Source of the DNA: Medicago truncatula
Taxonomy: Eukaryota; Streptophyta; Magnoliopsida; Fabales; Fabaceae
NCBI RefSeq assembly: GCF_003473485.1
Contig: NC_053046.1
Coordinates: forward strand, 14,642,001 to 14,706,000
DNA length: 64,000 nt
Direction of reading: 5' to 3'
In this document: in pieces, positions 1 through 13,275 of the stretch
Position numbering within the stretch: the stretch's first letter is position 1
How the letters are laid out: every line of letters begins with the position of its first letter
The notes under the pieces: generated by a model
Told to the model about the DNA's origin: nothing
Database searches by the model: none
What the model saw: only the letters and a program-made list of their open reading frames with translations
Translations under genes and position numbers: made by a program

Positions 1-2841
1 ATGATTTTGCATATAAAAAATGGAAAAATGAATTGCAATATGACAAAAAGTGTTTGACCCAATGTCTAACATGAGATAGTTATTATGGCAAAATGTCATT
101 TTGAAGGGACTTAGACCATCTTCAATAGTGAGGTCTAAACCATTTAAGATTCACTATTGGTATCTCTATTGGAGAGAATTTTTCCAGAGGTTTTACAGGA
201 CCCAAGGGCTCACTTAAGCATATCATTCTTAAGTGAACCCACAATATTTTTCATTAAATTAATTAATCATTTTGCATTGTTTGTTTGACATTCTTTGTTT
301 ATTGATGAGACCCATTTTGAACTTTTGTAAGAGGTGCTGCATTATAGTGATCGACTGCTTGTTAAGTACTGTTATTAAAAAATTATAAATGAGTGACGTA
401 TACACGTGAAACCCGTTTAAATATTCAAAATTGAGGGTCTCCATAATGGAATGCTATTAGAGAGATACGCATTATAACTAAGGAGAATGATGAGTTGTTT
501 TCAGGCAGTGACATTTATGTTAATAGTCCACTGCCACAGCTGACATTTAACCAGCACCTTGTGTACTCGAGATCGAGAAGAGAACACTGAGTGACTATAG
601 TGAACAATATGGAAACAACAATAAATCCATATTTCATTATTGAAGATGACATTGACATTTATATTCAAGTTTCTATGGTTTTGTATTCATGTTGATATCA
701 CTACATTAAACTTCACAAATGATTTATGATTCATTGACAATTTTTTATATCCACAATGCATCAAAATTCATTTTAAGCAAATTATCAGAGATCACACCAA
801 ATATTTTTTTAATCTTAAACTTTGATTGGTAAACGCACATATAATCCCTCAATGAAATACTTTACTAGTCATCAATGAGGTTGAGTTTAGCGGAATGGAT
901 AAATCTCTCACAATGTGACGAACTAATGTTTAAATTCTAGTTGCGAGATGTCTGACACACCTCAAATAGAATTACCTCTAGTGGATAAAATCTATAGAAA
1001 ACTAAAATAAAAAAAACAAAAAAAACTAGGTAACTAAATGAGAAGAAAAATAAAAAATAAATTAATTAACTAGGTAGTAAATGAAGTATATTGGTTTATG
1101 ATTCATTGTGTTTTAATAAAAGAAAAAGAGATAGATTTTTCTATGGCAATGTATACGTAGCTACACATGGAGGTTGGAGGGTTTGGTAAAATATGAAAGA
1201 TTATATCCTCAAATTGGTTTTTGAAATTGTAAGATTGTGTCAATTTAGTCCCTTACATTATCGATATTCCAAAATATCTTTTAAATTATAAAATTTTAAT
1301 CAAATTCGTCTCTCTATCTTCAAATTGCTCTTAAGATTGTATGAACTAGAATAACATAAGTTTGTAGTGTGACGTGAATAAATTTAAAACTAAGAGAATG
1401 TATAATGTGAGTAACGATTTTGATTAACGCTTTACAATTTTCAGAGCAACTATTTATGCGATAAGAAATAAAAGAAATGTGTTAGATGGTCCTTCAAGTT
1501 GTGCGCCTACAATGATTTCAGAATGATTGCCCAAATCAAGCCCTCAGGCCTGAATCTGTAGCTGCATAATGATTGTACTTTGCCTCTTAATCTTCCATTA
1601 AATTAATGCATTAAGCATTACTCACCACATAGGGATTTTGACATGATCTTGGGAAAGTAATTTTTTTTTGTTCATTTGTTTGGTTACTAATATTGCACAT
1701 TTTATTTTCCTATTTTAGGGATCTCAATAGATTTGATAAGCATATGCACAGAAATTTTGTAAGCAGTTAGCACTGGCATGAAGTTGTACTTTTTCTTTTG
1801 TTTTATTCACATGCACAGAAAAAGTTGTCTACCAAAACCATATTGAAATAAAAATGCTACAAAACTATGGGCATGAAGAGGGTTTGTTTTCCTGTCCAAA
1901 AAAACTGGCAAATATTTGATAGACACCTTTAATAATATGCGAGCGTACGGAATGTGATAGATTAGTGATATGATGATAAATTGAACGAATGGAAATTAAT
2001 TTTACATGTCTAAAATTACTTTTAGTTCTCTCTACTATAAAACCAAACAGACGTATATTCACCAGCCATGCATTCGGATTGTACTATTATAGATTGATAT
2101 CTTCTTTTTCAAGTAAAGAAATAATCAGGTTCATGCATTTTTATTATCTCAAATTCTTTAATAATGTCGCTAGCAAAATAGAACTTTTTTGATGTAACAA
2201 GTAAAAGAGGAACAGAAAGACCAGAATTGGAGGAAATAGCCTAAGGAATGGTTTTTGTTTTGATGATATAAGAAAGAGTCATGGCTTAAGAAGACAAAGT
2301 ACACAAAAAGTTTTGGCCCGTGAAGTTTGCATGTGATCATTAAGAGCTGTTATAATCAGTGCCCTTGCACATTATAGACCCACTCACGTGTATCATCATT
2401 TGTCTTTTGCATCAAATCTTCATTCATTATTATATTATTGCTAATACAAATTCATGTTTAACATTTTTTAATATATACAATTTGATGTATGTTTATGTAA
2501 TAATGTGCACTAATCCCTCTCTTAAGCCTGAACTTTTTCTTGGTTATGAAAATGGTAACTTGTTTCATGCTCTTGTTATTCTTTGAAACAGCTCTTGTAT
2601 CTACATAAAATGTTTTAGGACCGATCATATTTGGTTTCAATCTGTATGATAAAATAGGCCAATCGTTGAGGGAATATCGTATCTCCATTGCCATTATTCA
2701 AATGAGTTTTATATATAATTGACAATTTGGTATTAAGCAAATAACTAATCAAGATTAGCTAAGAAATGAAAAGAAAGTAAGACAAGACAACAATGTTTTG
2801 ACAATTATGTAATTTGGTATTAAGCAAATAACTAACGAGTC
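1..2841. other. Intergenic, AT-rich, no gene seen
   Basis: No reading frame here has coding character. Only short open frames occur, with no recognisable domain. The sequence is AT-rich with poly-A/T stretches. Near the right edge a 25-bp string (2725-2749) recurs almost exactly at 2811-2835. Confidence 0.6.
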
Positions 2842-3020
2842 AAGATCCTCTTCATTTAATTTTTTTCTCCATTTCTTCCATTTAGAAAGATAAAGACACA
2901 ATTTTTTTTTAAATAATTAACGATGGTGGGACTCATTTAATAATAAGACCCACCGCTTATTTTTGTGTCTATCTCTTTCCTAATGACAATCTTCATTTAT
3001 TTTTATAAATGGAGAGGATC
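2842..3020. mobile_element. Fold-back MITE-like element
   Basis: The left end reads AGATCCTCTTCATTT and the right end is the reverse complement of AGATCCTCTCCATTT. Inner parts pair as well: AAAGATAAAGACACAATTTTT on the left matches TTTTTGTGTCTATCTCTTT on the right, and GGTGGG pairs with CCCACC near the centre. The whole segment of about 180 bp therefore forms one long imperfect hairpin with no coding capacity. This is typical of a miniature inverted-repeat element. The superfamily is not certain because no clear target duplication was found. Confidence 0.6.
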
Positions 3021-3094
3021 TCAACTCATAACTAATCAAACTCGTCCAATAGTACAATTATGCTTTGCATGTATTCAAGCATGACATAAGGTTA

Positions 3095-3285
3095 AACTGT
3101 TTAATTAAGCACTTATGACATAAGTGTTTATTGATTTCATAAGTTATCCGAGCGACTTTACAAAAATAAACTGAAAGCAGTTTATCAACATGTCATAAAA
3201 TGATTTCATAATCTCTTTCAAACAATTTTACAAGTGCTTATATCAATAGGTAATCTTAAATAAGTTAATTTAAACATGTGGTTAA
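3095..3285. repeat. Dispersed AT-rich repeat, family also at 18.05 and 58.1 kb
   Basis: The stretch ending near 3275 (CAATAGGTAATCTTAAATAA) is close to 58279-58300 (CAATAGATAATTTTAAATAA), and both precede similar AAGTTAATTT/AAGTCAATTC strings. Related wording with TAAGCTTATTAAAATAAACT-like motifs occurs around 18070-18140. It is probably a degraded non-autonomous DNA element. Its boundaries are approximate. Confidence 0.4.
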
Positions 3286-4164
3286 TAATTTGAGACTAAT
3301 ACATAATACATAAGATGAGATAGATCAATCTCTTAAATAGATGACAATATTTAGGGATACTTGAATTTAACAAAAACAGCCAATTGGTTTAGTCACGGTA
3401 TAGTATTTTCCATAATCTTACTGTGATTTTTTTTAGGAGTTACTGTGATTTTGTTATGTGGTGAAGATTCATTTTCCATATCCCGGTTTTCATTCCCATT
3501 AGGTCCAATGGGACCACTCCTAGAATAAAATATTAAAAAAAATTCTATAATATATAAGTGAAAAAAGTCTTGCATCATATATTAATTAATTTTTATTATA
3601 GGATAATAAATTTCATTGTTAAATTAAATGAAATATAAGGTAATTTTTTTATCAAACGATGAAAAAGACACTTATACATGATGCAAAAAGATTTTACTTA
3701 TGATGTAGGTTAGACAAAACCTAAAGTAATTTAGTCACATGTAATGACATGTGGGATATGTGGCAAATAGAAATAGTGGTCCTATTGCTCACTCAGAGCA
3801 AACAAACTATAACCAAAGTTCACAAAAAAGAAAACAAAATAATCAATGAAAGATGAAAAAGAAGGAAGAAAGAATAATAAAGGATAAATCATAAATGGCT
3901 GGAATTATCAAGAATATTTTGCACTTTTTATCGGCCTTCTCAATTATTATATACGAAAACATCGACATAGACACACGATACGACATTCACACCGGTACTT
4001 CCACACTAGTTAGTAATAATTTTTGAGAGAATGATGGAATTAAATTTAATCACTCTTGAAGTGTTAGATACTGACACATGTCAAACGCCAAACACACTTT
4101 CAATCAGAAGTGTTGGTTGTACCGTACTATCGAAATTATTATAAGCTTTCAAAATGCCTCTCAT

Positions 4165-4172
4165 TATATAAA
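4165..4172 (+). promoter_or_regulatory. TATA box of the polygalacturonase gene
   Basis: TATATAAA lies about 90 bp before the ATG at 4260, followed by a pyrimidine-rich leader (CTCTGTTTCTCTCTGCCTCTT). This is the usual plant spacing of TATA box, transcription start and short 5' leader. Confidence 0.55.
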
Positions 4173-4259
4173 CATAGCCGTCACCTAGTTTTTGGCAATA
4201 AAAAGAACCCTCTGTTTCTCTCTGCCTCTTCACTCACATTTCCACATTAACCACTAAAA

Positions 4260-7200
4260 ATGAGTGGTTTTAGCTTAAGAGGCTTCACATACATGTTACT
4301 CATTGCATTTCTCATCTGGTCTTCCAATTTTGAGTGCTGCATTGCAAGAAGAGGTAAGCATTTGAGACAAAGTAGAACTTTCTCATCCTCTTTGTTTAAG
4401 AAGAAAGGTAAGAGTTATAATGGAAATAGTCATAATAAAAATCACCATAGTGGAGGATCAAATTCAAAACCAAAGTCTCCACCACATAAAAGTACTCCAC
4501 CATTACCAAAATCTCCTCCATCACATAAAAGTGTTCCATCTTCTCCACCAATTTCTAAACCAAAATACTCTCCTTCAATTCCACCACCTAAAGCTAACAA
4601 TGGTGTGCATTCAACTTTCTTCAATGTGCTAGATTATGGAGCTAAAGGAGATGGTAACACCGATGACACAAAGGTAAGTAACTCTTTTGAATTTCATTAC
4701 ATTCTGCATATGGCTTTAATGTATCACAAAATTCAGTGTTCTAAGTGAAAATATGGAACATGCATGGTAATTTTATGAGAATGTTATGAATTTTTCATAA
4801 GGAATTGTTCATGTTCCTTACTATATGCTTACATTTTCTTTTTGCTACATTATACATTATTCCTTATGACTATTAGGATTCAAGGAAGGTCACTTGAAAC
4901 TACTATGCTCTTGCTTTGCCTAAGAAAGCTTGTGTTATAATTTGGTAATTGTACCATCTTTTTTAACCCACCGGTAAAAAGAAACATGGTAAAGGCTTTT
5001 TAATTTTTTTTTAATTGATTGAAAGGGGTGTTTGAAAATCACAAAATCATGATTTTTATTTCAATGTTTCTTCTTCTACAAAGTTTATAAAGATTCACTT
5101 TTAAGTGAATAAAAAAATAACATTAGCTTGTACACAAAAAAAAAAGTCACAACAAATACTAGTAGTCTAATAAGTAAGACACACATCATTGAATTGTACT
5201 ATATTATATTAAGAAATTAAATATTATTGTTTTTAGTAAAATAAACGAATATTATTTTTTTACATTTGTTCTAAACTGGGCTTCCATTTCACAAGAGTCA
5301 AGCTAGAATAAACAAATTCCATTTTCTTTTCCTAACCATGAATGATGAGGTTTCATCTACCTAATTTTGAGGAGTAGTTTTTTGAAGTAACCCAATTTAA
5401 TAGTAGAAGAGTATATAAATAAGTTATTTCCTTTTGTCTTCTCTGTTTGGGATGAACTACTTAGGAATTAATTAACTATAGAAATATTAATGTGAACAAA
5501 AATTGAATAATATAAAATTGGAAACGGAACAGTGAAAAAACCACGAGAAAAAACCAAAGAGTGGGACCTCTTTACGATTGATTCTCGTTACAGCAGTTAC
5601 TAGGTCACGATTCCTACAATAATTGTATAACACACACATGCACAAACTAGCACCTAACCTTAATTAGACTTATTTTTCCTCCCCTTTTTTCATCAAGTAT
5701 AAAAGAAAATCGTTAAAATATTTTTCTTTTAAAGATTCTAGCGGCGAAACTCAATACTAAGTGTTTAGAAATTTCGAGTTTGAATTCGCGCTAGACATAT
5801 CAAATATTTATGCGGTCTTTTGTAATCTTAAATGTAGAGGAACAAAAGAACATTATTTAATGTTATGTTACTTTGATCTGGTTATGTTACATACTTGAAT
5901 TGAAATCAAAATTGCAATGCAGGCATTCCAAGCAACATGGGCAGCTACATGTAAAGTAGAAGCATCAACAATGGTGATTCCAGCAAATTACATCTTCTAC
6001 GTGGGACCAATTTCATTCTCTGGCCCATATTGTAAGGCCAACATTGTTTTTCAGGTAAATGCAACAACCAAAAATAAAAGTAGGAATCAACAGTAACATA
6101 ATATTATTCTTAACTACATAAATAAATAAAAGGAAGAAAAAAACAAGACTAGGAAGTAAGTAGGTAACACGTGAAAACAATAACACACATCATCCCAATA
6201 TTCACAAATCGCTAAGCCAATAACCAAAACATGACATTAACATGTGCCTGTCTTTTTCGCCACAGTTCAGAATATTAAACAACATACAACAGTTAAATGT
6301 GTATTTTGTCATTGTTACCTTGCTTCAACCACCATCACTTTTTTTTTCTTTCACTAGTGAAATGTTTATATAATTTAAATGTAGGATTTTATGCATTTTT
6401 GGTAAACAAGGTATCAGTTGTGAAGACTAATTCTTCGAAATAATTGAGATCTATTTAAGAGTTTGATTGTCGCATTTGAGTTTTGTATCAGGCTAATAAT
6501 AAAGTGATTTTTTGTCAGCTTGATGGTACAATTATTGCTCCAACAAACCCAAATGCTTGGAGTGGAGTAACACTACAGTGGCTGGAATTCACAAAACTAG
6601 AAGGAATTACCATTCAAGGAAATGGTGTCATTGATGGAAGAGGCTCAGTTTGGTGGCAAGATTTCCCATATGACAATCCAATTGATGATGAAGAAAAGCT
6701 TATAGTTCCTTTAAATCAAACTCAGAAGCCTCCAATGCCGGTATATTCACAATCAATTACTACCTAGGATTTTGTTAATTTATATTACTCACATTAAATT
6801 AATTCTCTAAATTTATAACAATAGGTACAAAATGAGATGGGAAGAAAAATGCCAAGCAACAAGCCAACGGTGAGGACTACTTTGAAACTTTATAATTAAT
6901 TAATTTGGATTCATGTTTATATGGTTTTTCTAATCTAATGGTTTTGTAATTTAATTTTTTGGACAGGCACTAAGGTTTTATGGTAGCTATGGTCCAACTG
7001 TCACGGGTATAACAATTCAGAATAGTCCTCAGTGTCATCTAAAGTTTGACAATTGCAATGGGGTCCTTGTTCATGATGTGAGTATTTCATCTCCTGGTGA
7101 TAGCCCTAATACCGATGGAATTCACCTTCAGAATTCCAAAGATGTGTTGATTCACAGCAGCAAGTTAGCATGTGGTAATTTTTCAATTCTTCATAAGTAT

Positions 7201-8771
7201 TGCACATTCATACGATCATAAAAATCGATGAGACCTCCAAATCATGGTTTAACTCGTTTAAGTGTGACGGTGATTAGTCTTACATTAGGCGGACATATTG
7301 TGTCATGTTCTCTTCATGGTCTTGATCATTAGTCTGATGTTGCTGTCGGACTCTCCAAAATAATTTATATGATAATTTGTGATGGCATGCAAAAGTAATG
7401 TAAAAGTTGATATCTAATACTGGCATGTGAATCTAGTCATTAAAAGAGCGTGACATTATCTTATCCCATCACTTCGAACATTTTTTTTAGGGACCATCCC
7501 TTGGAGCATTGCAGCTAATAGTGTCTCAATGCTTTGCAAATCATAGCCATAGATTATATTTGATAATAAAAACACCATAGGTTACATGACAGGTGTCAAA
7601 CCCATGATGCATCATCCAATGTTATCCTATAATCTGTATCCCCAAGCACAAGCTCTTCTTTTAGTACTTTTTCCACTATTCTTGTTTCATCAGAAAATGG
7701 AGCTTCTTATTTTTGTTCTTACTTACCAACCATTTATTAATTAAGGCCCTACATAGCAGAACATAGGACTTATATAAAACAAAAACTAGGGAATATAATG
7801 TAGACTAATAGAATTCAATTAAGCAGTTTATGTTGGTTAAGTTTTATTTCAAATTTAAAAGATTTCAACTATGATATGCAGGAGATGATTGCATTTCTAT
7901 ACAAACTGGATGCTCAAATGTATATGTACACAATGTCAACTGTGGTCCGGGACATGGAATCAGCATTGGAAGTTTAGGAAAAGATAACACCAGAGCCTGT
8001 GTCTCAAACATTACTGTCAGAGATGTCAACATACACGACTCAATGAATGGTGTTAGAATCAAAACATGGCAGGTAAATTCATTCAATACAATGGTTACAA
8101 CCCTAAGTTGAAGGTTACAGTATTAATACAAAAATGATTAGATACTGCAATGGCATTGTTAGTTAGCTAAATGGATTGAGTACATAGTATAACTCACCCA
8201 ATACATGTACTTTTTTGGGTATATTTAAGACTAGAAGGAGTATAGAAAATAAACTGATAGTAAAACATTTTAGAGTTGTTAGCATGTAAATTACGATGAG
8301 TGAAACCCAATGCTTCCATAATTTAAGAGTTTGATGCATTAAGTTAGATACATCTCACAAAAGTTAAAACATCTGCAGGGTGGATCTGGTTCAGTACAGG
8401 GAGTATTATTCTCAAACATACAAGTTTCAGAAGTTCAACTTCCAATTGTAATAGACCAATTCTATTGTGATAAAAGGGTATGCACAAATCACACATCAGC
8501 AGTGTCTCTAGCAGGAATCAACTACGAAAGAATAAAAGGAACATACACAGTTAAACCAGTACACTTTGCTTGCAGTGATAGCCTGCCATGTGTAGATGTT
8601 TCTTTAACCACTGTTGAGTTAAAACCAATTCAAGAAAAATATCATCTATATGATCCATTTTGCTGGCAGACTTTTGGTGAATTAAGAACTCCAACTGTCC
8701 CACCAATTGGTTGTTTACAGATTGGGAAACCGTCGAATAATCGAATTCAAACTGATCACGATATATGTTGA
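4260..8771 (+). CDS. Secreted polygalacturonase (GH28), seven exons
   Basis: It hydrolyses alpha-1,4-galacturonan in pectin of the cell wall. Exons by GT/AG and frame: 4260-4673, 5923-6054, 6519-6740, 6825-6869, 6967-7174, 7882-8072, 8379-8771, giving 534 residues. Residues 1-29 are a signal peptide. Residues about 65-113 are Lys/Ser/Pro-rich with SPP-type repeats, like extensins. The catalytic part starts at [12 protein letters not shown]. All four GH28 motifs are present: NTD (319-321), DD (342-343), GHG (364-366) and RIK (399-401), so it should be active. The C-terminus is Cys-rich. Exon 3 could also start at an AG before 6492, adding nine residues; 6519 is preferred because [11 protein letters not shown] matches the family (At1g48100-like, from memory). 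The proline-rich extension is longer than in most members and may anchor the enzyme in the wall. Confidence 0.93.
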
Positions 8772-11100
8772 ATCGTTGATGTGGCGTATGTTTGGACCTG
8801 CAGTGAAAATTTCTTCTCGCGTCCGAAGGCAATCTTGCCCACAACCAACCTATAAAACTAAAGTTCCACGTCGATGTGGTTTTCCTAAACACACTGCATG
8901 ACGGAACAAAGGCCTAAATTCATATGGTTGTTGATGTTGCTATTATTCGAAAAAAGGCAAGTCTCACATCAACGAAGATATGCTATTAATTATAGGTAGA
9001 ATGTATATTCCAGAGTCCTAGTTCTATAGGGAATTTTAAATTTTATTAATGAGAATGTTATTATATACTATATTATAATTATCAGCCCTACTTTATGCAA
9101 GAGGCTAAGAGTATATCTTTTATTTGTGATAAAATGTAGCCTTGCAGCTAAAATTGTCATTGTGTGTGATATATTATTTATTACAGAAGTGCTAGGATGA
9201 TAGCATATATGTGTGCAATAAAAACATTGACATCTTCACGACAGTTTCAGAATTATGGAATTCAAATCGAAGGACAAAACAAAGAACATTACTTACAATT
9301 ATGCAGTCTCTTCCAGAAAAAGAAAACATTTATGCCGTTTCACTCTTAAGAGAAATGTACTTTAACAACGGCCAAAAATGGTTGGAACAACAAAAAATCT
9401 GTCAAAAAAGTGATGTTTTTTGAAGGGTAAGGAGCCTCTAGATCTTGTTCATAACTCATTGGTAAAGAAGTAGAGCAAGATTGAGATCTAATCTGATATT
9501 CATTCAGAGGTTTTCCTGTGTTATCGTATTGAAACCGATTTGAAAGTTTGTGTTATGAGATTGAGGCTCATAAGTCATATCCTCAATTACCTCTTTATTT
9601 TTGACATCAGAGTTTTGTTCCAGTTGAAGATGGTTAAATACAATAATCCAATCAAATAATTATGTAACTTTTTTTTTAGGCATTATAGATAGAGTTTCAT
9701 TTGTATACAATCTGAGTGTAAAAAAAGTTATATATATTTTTTTAGAGTAATAAAATAGTTATTATGATAAAAGTTAAATTGTTGATAATGATTCATTGAC
9801 CATGTAATAAATCTTGAAATTGATAGTGTATATGAATTAAATCCACATATAATTATAGATGAGAAAAGGCAAAAGAGATAAAACTCTGCAAAGCAAGCAC
9901 ATAGAAGAGAATCAACTATGATATAAACAACTGAACAAATGATTGGTTATTTAGTTGTCAACACAAATGAAACCTTTATAATGTAATTTCCCCTTCACTC
10001 TGTGCTTCATGGACAGAATGTGAAGACTGAGGGAATCATGTATCTCACCCTCAAGTAAAAGGTAAAAGTAGAAATTCTAAAAGCTAACGGGAAGAAGATG
10101 AAATATAAGGAAATAAGCAACAATCCCAAAAAAAAGTAAATATGCAACGAGAGTTTGTAATGAGGAACTTGTAGCCACAACTTACAGCTACTATTTGCCA
10201 GCAAGGAGAAAGACTCGCATTCACAATAGACCTGTTTCAATTTCAGCATAAATAACAGATATTGGTAGAAAAGTTATTGGAGACAACATTAAAGATAAAC
10301 AACTCCAAGTACAAATAGAGCAAGTGTGACAATGAGTATTCCTTGTGTAGCTCTTCACTATATGTCATATGAGTAAGACCCTACCCTTAACCTTGTGACA
10401 GGGTCACTCTCTGGTTTATATTAAGCAGTCACCGTATTTTCTATTAGCATTCAATTATCGTTGGCTATTGTAGTTCTCAAATCTTAATTCCAAAGACAAT
10501 GATCAACAAGATACAAACATAATTACTTAGGATAGAAAATGGCTTGATCGAACTGATTCACCATCTCGACATAGCCTTTGTTTGAAAGTTGAAAAAACAA
10601 ATTAGGTGACTGTTACCATTTCTTAAATTATTTAGGGAAAGAAACTTTACACTCCATCTATAGGATGTAAATGTCATCTAAACTCTTCTAGGTTATTTGG
10701 GAAAATTGGCAAAGCACATTATTAGCAATGCATTAGAGTTGATTCCAGAGGCCACGATAAACATTATGCAGCAAACGAAATGTTTTTCGATATTATCTTT
10801 CCATAGTGTAAAACTTGTTTAAATCATCGTAGTATCAACACTTGTTTAAGTTAATATAATAAGGCTAAGAATGAACCAAATTCCAATTCAAAATGACATT
10901 TAATTCCGCAGTCAAATCAAAGGTGTCAGCCATATTCTTTCTTCGTAGTCTTGTTGTTGTTTCTCATTTTCTCTCAACATATTATGATATTTTCTCTTCA
11001 CTTCCCAATATAAATACTTACAAGTTTTGAACCTTTTTCATTCGTTTCTATTATGCATTCATTCTCTCCTTCACACAACACAACAGAGATAATTCATTAC
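8772..11100. other. Intergenic, 3' flank of the polygalacturonase and repeat segment
   Basis: No gene is recognised. The open frames at 8551-8892 and 8707-8901 overlap the last exon or its 3' flank and are shadows. From about 9890 onward the sequence belongs to a segment repeated at 47.5-48.2 kb. Confidence 0.5.
9890..11035 (+). repeat. Segment duplicated at 47.54-48.18 kb
   Basis: Three collinear blocks match the region at 47.5-48.2 kb in the same orientation: 9900-10150 with 47548-47815, 10468-10510 with 47873-47920, and 10955-11025 with 48095-48175. The shared text includes ATAGAAGAGAATCAACTATG, TGCTTCATGGACAGAATGTG and GTCTTGTTGTTGTTTC. Material between the blocks is longer here. The last block contains a TATAAATA box (11009-11016), so the copied unit may have included a promoter. 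Confidence 0.65.
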
Positions 11101-11114
11101 AGCATGGTAACAAC

Positions 11115-11330
11115 ATGAAGCAGGATACAAAACTCATAGCTTCAAACTTATTTATTTTCATCTGTATATGTATTGTATGTATAGTGAAGGCTGAACAAAT
11201 CAACAATAACAACAGCAACGTAGACAAAAATATCATCATCGTCAGTTCAGTTATATTGTTCAAGATTGATAATCAACTCCAGCTAGAAACATGGCAAAGT
11301 AAAAGACTCATACTACTAGCAGAGTATTAA
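11115..11330 (+). CDS. Putative small secreted peptide, unrecognised
   Basis: A 71-residue frame starts with a basic end and a hydrophobic stretch (about residues 7-25, ending VKAEQ) that resembles a signal peptide. The predicted mature part is short and Asn-rich, with no cysteines, so it is not a classic cysteine-rich nodule peptide. A TATAAATA motif lies about 100 bp upstream. It could equally be the first exon of a longer gene, or a chance frame. No homologue is recognised. Confidence 0.25.
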   Translation: MKQDTKLIASNLFIFICICIVCIVKAEQINNNNSNVDKNIIIVSSVILFKIDNQLQLETWQSKRLILLAEY

Positions 11331-11890
11331 AATCACACATGCAATAAGCCTTTAATTTATAAACAGCAAAAGGGTTACATGTTTATATTGCCATTTTCTA
11401 TCATTTCTGGAGTCGAAAATACAATAATTGAAACACTTCGCTTTTGCAAAATTTATTCCTTAAAGGGATCCAAATCTGCACCTCAACTCCATAAAGAAAC
11501 TCAATTAAAAATAGGATGTGTGCATACCAGTAGATCTACTGCTTGGATCAAATGCTCCAGATGTGCCTTCCTGATGCTGCTTTACTTCCTGCTTGAATGA
11601 CATAAGTGAAGGTTAATTTGTATAATCGGCAGATCCATGGCTTGGTTGCGGCAGATCCAATGTACAAAACATGATGCAAGAATTCTACTAAAGTTTGTGC
11701 CTCAGATAAGGATGTTATCGATTTTAGCTATTGTTAAAACCAACTATAACGAGTATGGCTTTCCCTTCTTTCCTTGACCAAGCAATTATAGAGACTTTTT
11801 CATGCAGAGACAAAAGAAAAAATGATTTGTGTTGACAGTAGTAACATTAATGCCAATCCTGGTCTTCTCTTGCAATATTCATGTTGGATT

Positions 11891-13275
11891 GATATGTCTC
11901 TCCCTCTAGTATTTCTTCATTTAAATTAGTGCTAAGCTTTTAGGTTCCTGAGTAGTGCTAAGAGCTTAGGAAACAATTGGACTCATATCGAAGACGTAAA
12001 AAACATAGGTCTACTGTTTTGTATAGAAAGGATGGTGAGTGATTTAGAAGAACAAACTACTATTGATCTTCGACTTGAACATGTCAAGTTGCAACAAAAC
12101 CAGTACATTACATGGCATGGGCTGCATAGCCACTCAGCCACACTTCGGTGCTATAAACCACTATTCAAAATACTCGAATAACCAAAATTAAGCCAATTCA
12201 AACCTCAACAACTGTCTTTGCTTTGTCTCAACTCTCACGTTTATGCATACCATTTGATGTGATTGAATCGGAAGCTAACCTGTCTAAAGTCCGTGTCAGT
12301 TTCTTGAATGTAGGTTTCTTCTGCAATGCCTTTAAGACCCTGTAGGCGAAAACAATATCATTTAGCATAAGATATGTATTAAATTTCAAATTAATTACTA
12401 ATTCAAAATAGAGAACAAAGTACAAGAAATAAGAAACACCTTAAGTTTTGGAGATTTTGAATATTTAGATTTAGAGAAACAAAAGCACCTCTCATGTCGC
12501 TCCTGCTGAATAAATATTTATTAATTAACATCATATGATTATCTAAAAAGGTAAATACAAGAGATAACATCAATACTATGTTACCTGAGCAGCATTGTTT
12601 GTTAACCGAGCAACACCGTGTTGAGATGATGGAAATACTTTGTTCCACAACCACTACGACCAAAACAAACAGAGATAATAAAGAAAATAATGAAAATGGT
12701 GAGATAAGAAATGAATAAAAAAGGAATGTTGTAAAACCCTAATAATACACCTTCGCGGAAGTGTGGCAGCGTCTTGCTAGGGCAATTGATATGACATAGA
12801 AGCCAAAGAGGGAAAATACACCTAAATAATTTACGAATGAGATGAAGAATAATAATATATTTGGATGGAAAAGTGAGAGATAGGGAAGTACGAACCACCA
12901 ACAGAGAAGAAGATGAGATTGAAGTAAAATTCAACGGTGTCATCGATGTTGCCAACTTTTTTTCGCATTCAGCGAGAGCAGGAAAAAAGAGATGTAAGAG
13001 GGATTTGAAGGGAGCGAAGAAACGATTAACCTCTTCTTCCAGGAGGCGTTTTATCTCTGCTTCGGAGAAGGTTGATTTGATCAGGCGAGCCTTCTCCTCG
13101 ATAGTCAGGCCAGATACTTCCGCTTTCGTCAGGCCAAACCTCTTGCTTACGATGTTGTTGATCACAATGCGAACCACCGGATTAAGTCCGTCGTCGGCGG
13201 CGGGAACGCCAAAGAGAGACATGTCTGTATTATATGCTTTGTTTGTTTGAAATGGTAGGTTTTTCAAATTCAAAT
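11891..13275. repeat. Tandem duplication, copy A
   Basis: This segment matches 14629-16198 in the same orientation over nearly its whole length. Shared landmarks are GATATGTCTCTCCCTCT at the left end, CTTCGACTTGAACAT, the CAGCCACACTTCGGTGCTAT block, and the small minus-strand gene with its ATG flank at the right end. Copy A lacks the fold-back element and about 110 bp near 15330-15430 that are present in copy B. Confidence 0.85.
12280..13222 (-). CDS. Unrecognised small gene, tandem copy A (exon model incomplete)
   Basis: The start is placed at the Met of MSLFGVPAADDG, because the paralogue at 16143 begins at the same point; an upstream in-frame Met at 13282 is not conserved. The conserved core, about residues 12-70, contains IVINNIVSKRFGLTKAEVSG followed by a charged helix-prone stretch (TFSEAEIKRLLEEEVNRFF). 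Two further blocks have splice-like borders in both copies: one ending CTTCCGCGAAG|GT near 12752, and one at 12280-12339 bordered by ACAG and GTTAGC. The reading frame across those blocks was not resolved. I recognise no domain. It may be a small nuclear or regulatory protein, but that is a guess and no function is assigned. Confidence 0.4.

Noticed and set aside
12861..13250. 129-residue plus-strand frame
   Set aside because: It is the reverse-strand shadow of the conserved minus-strand gene; the tandem copy preserves the minus-strand reading, not this one.
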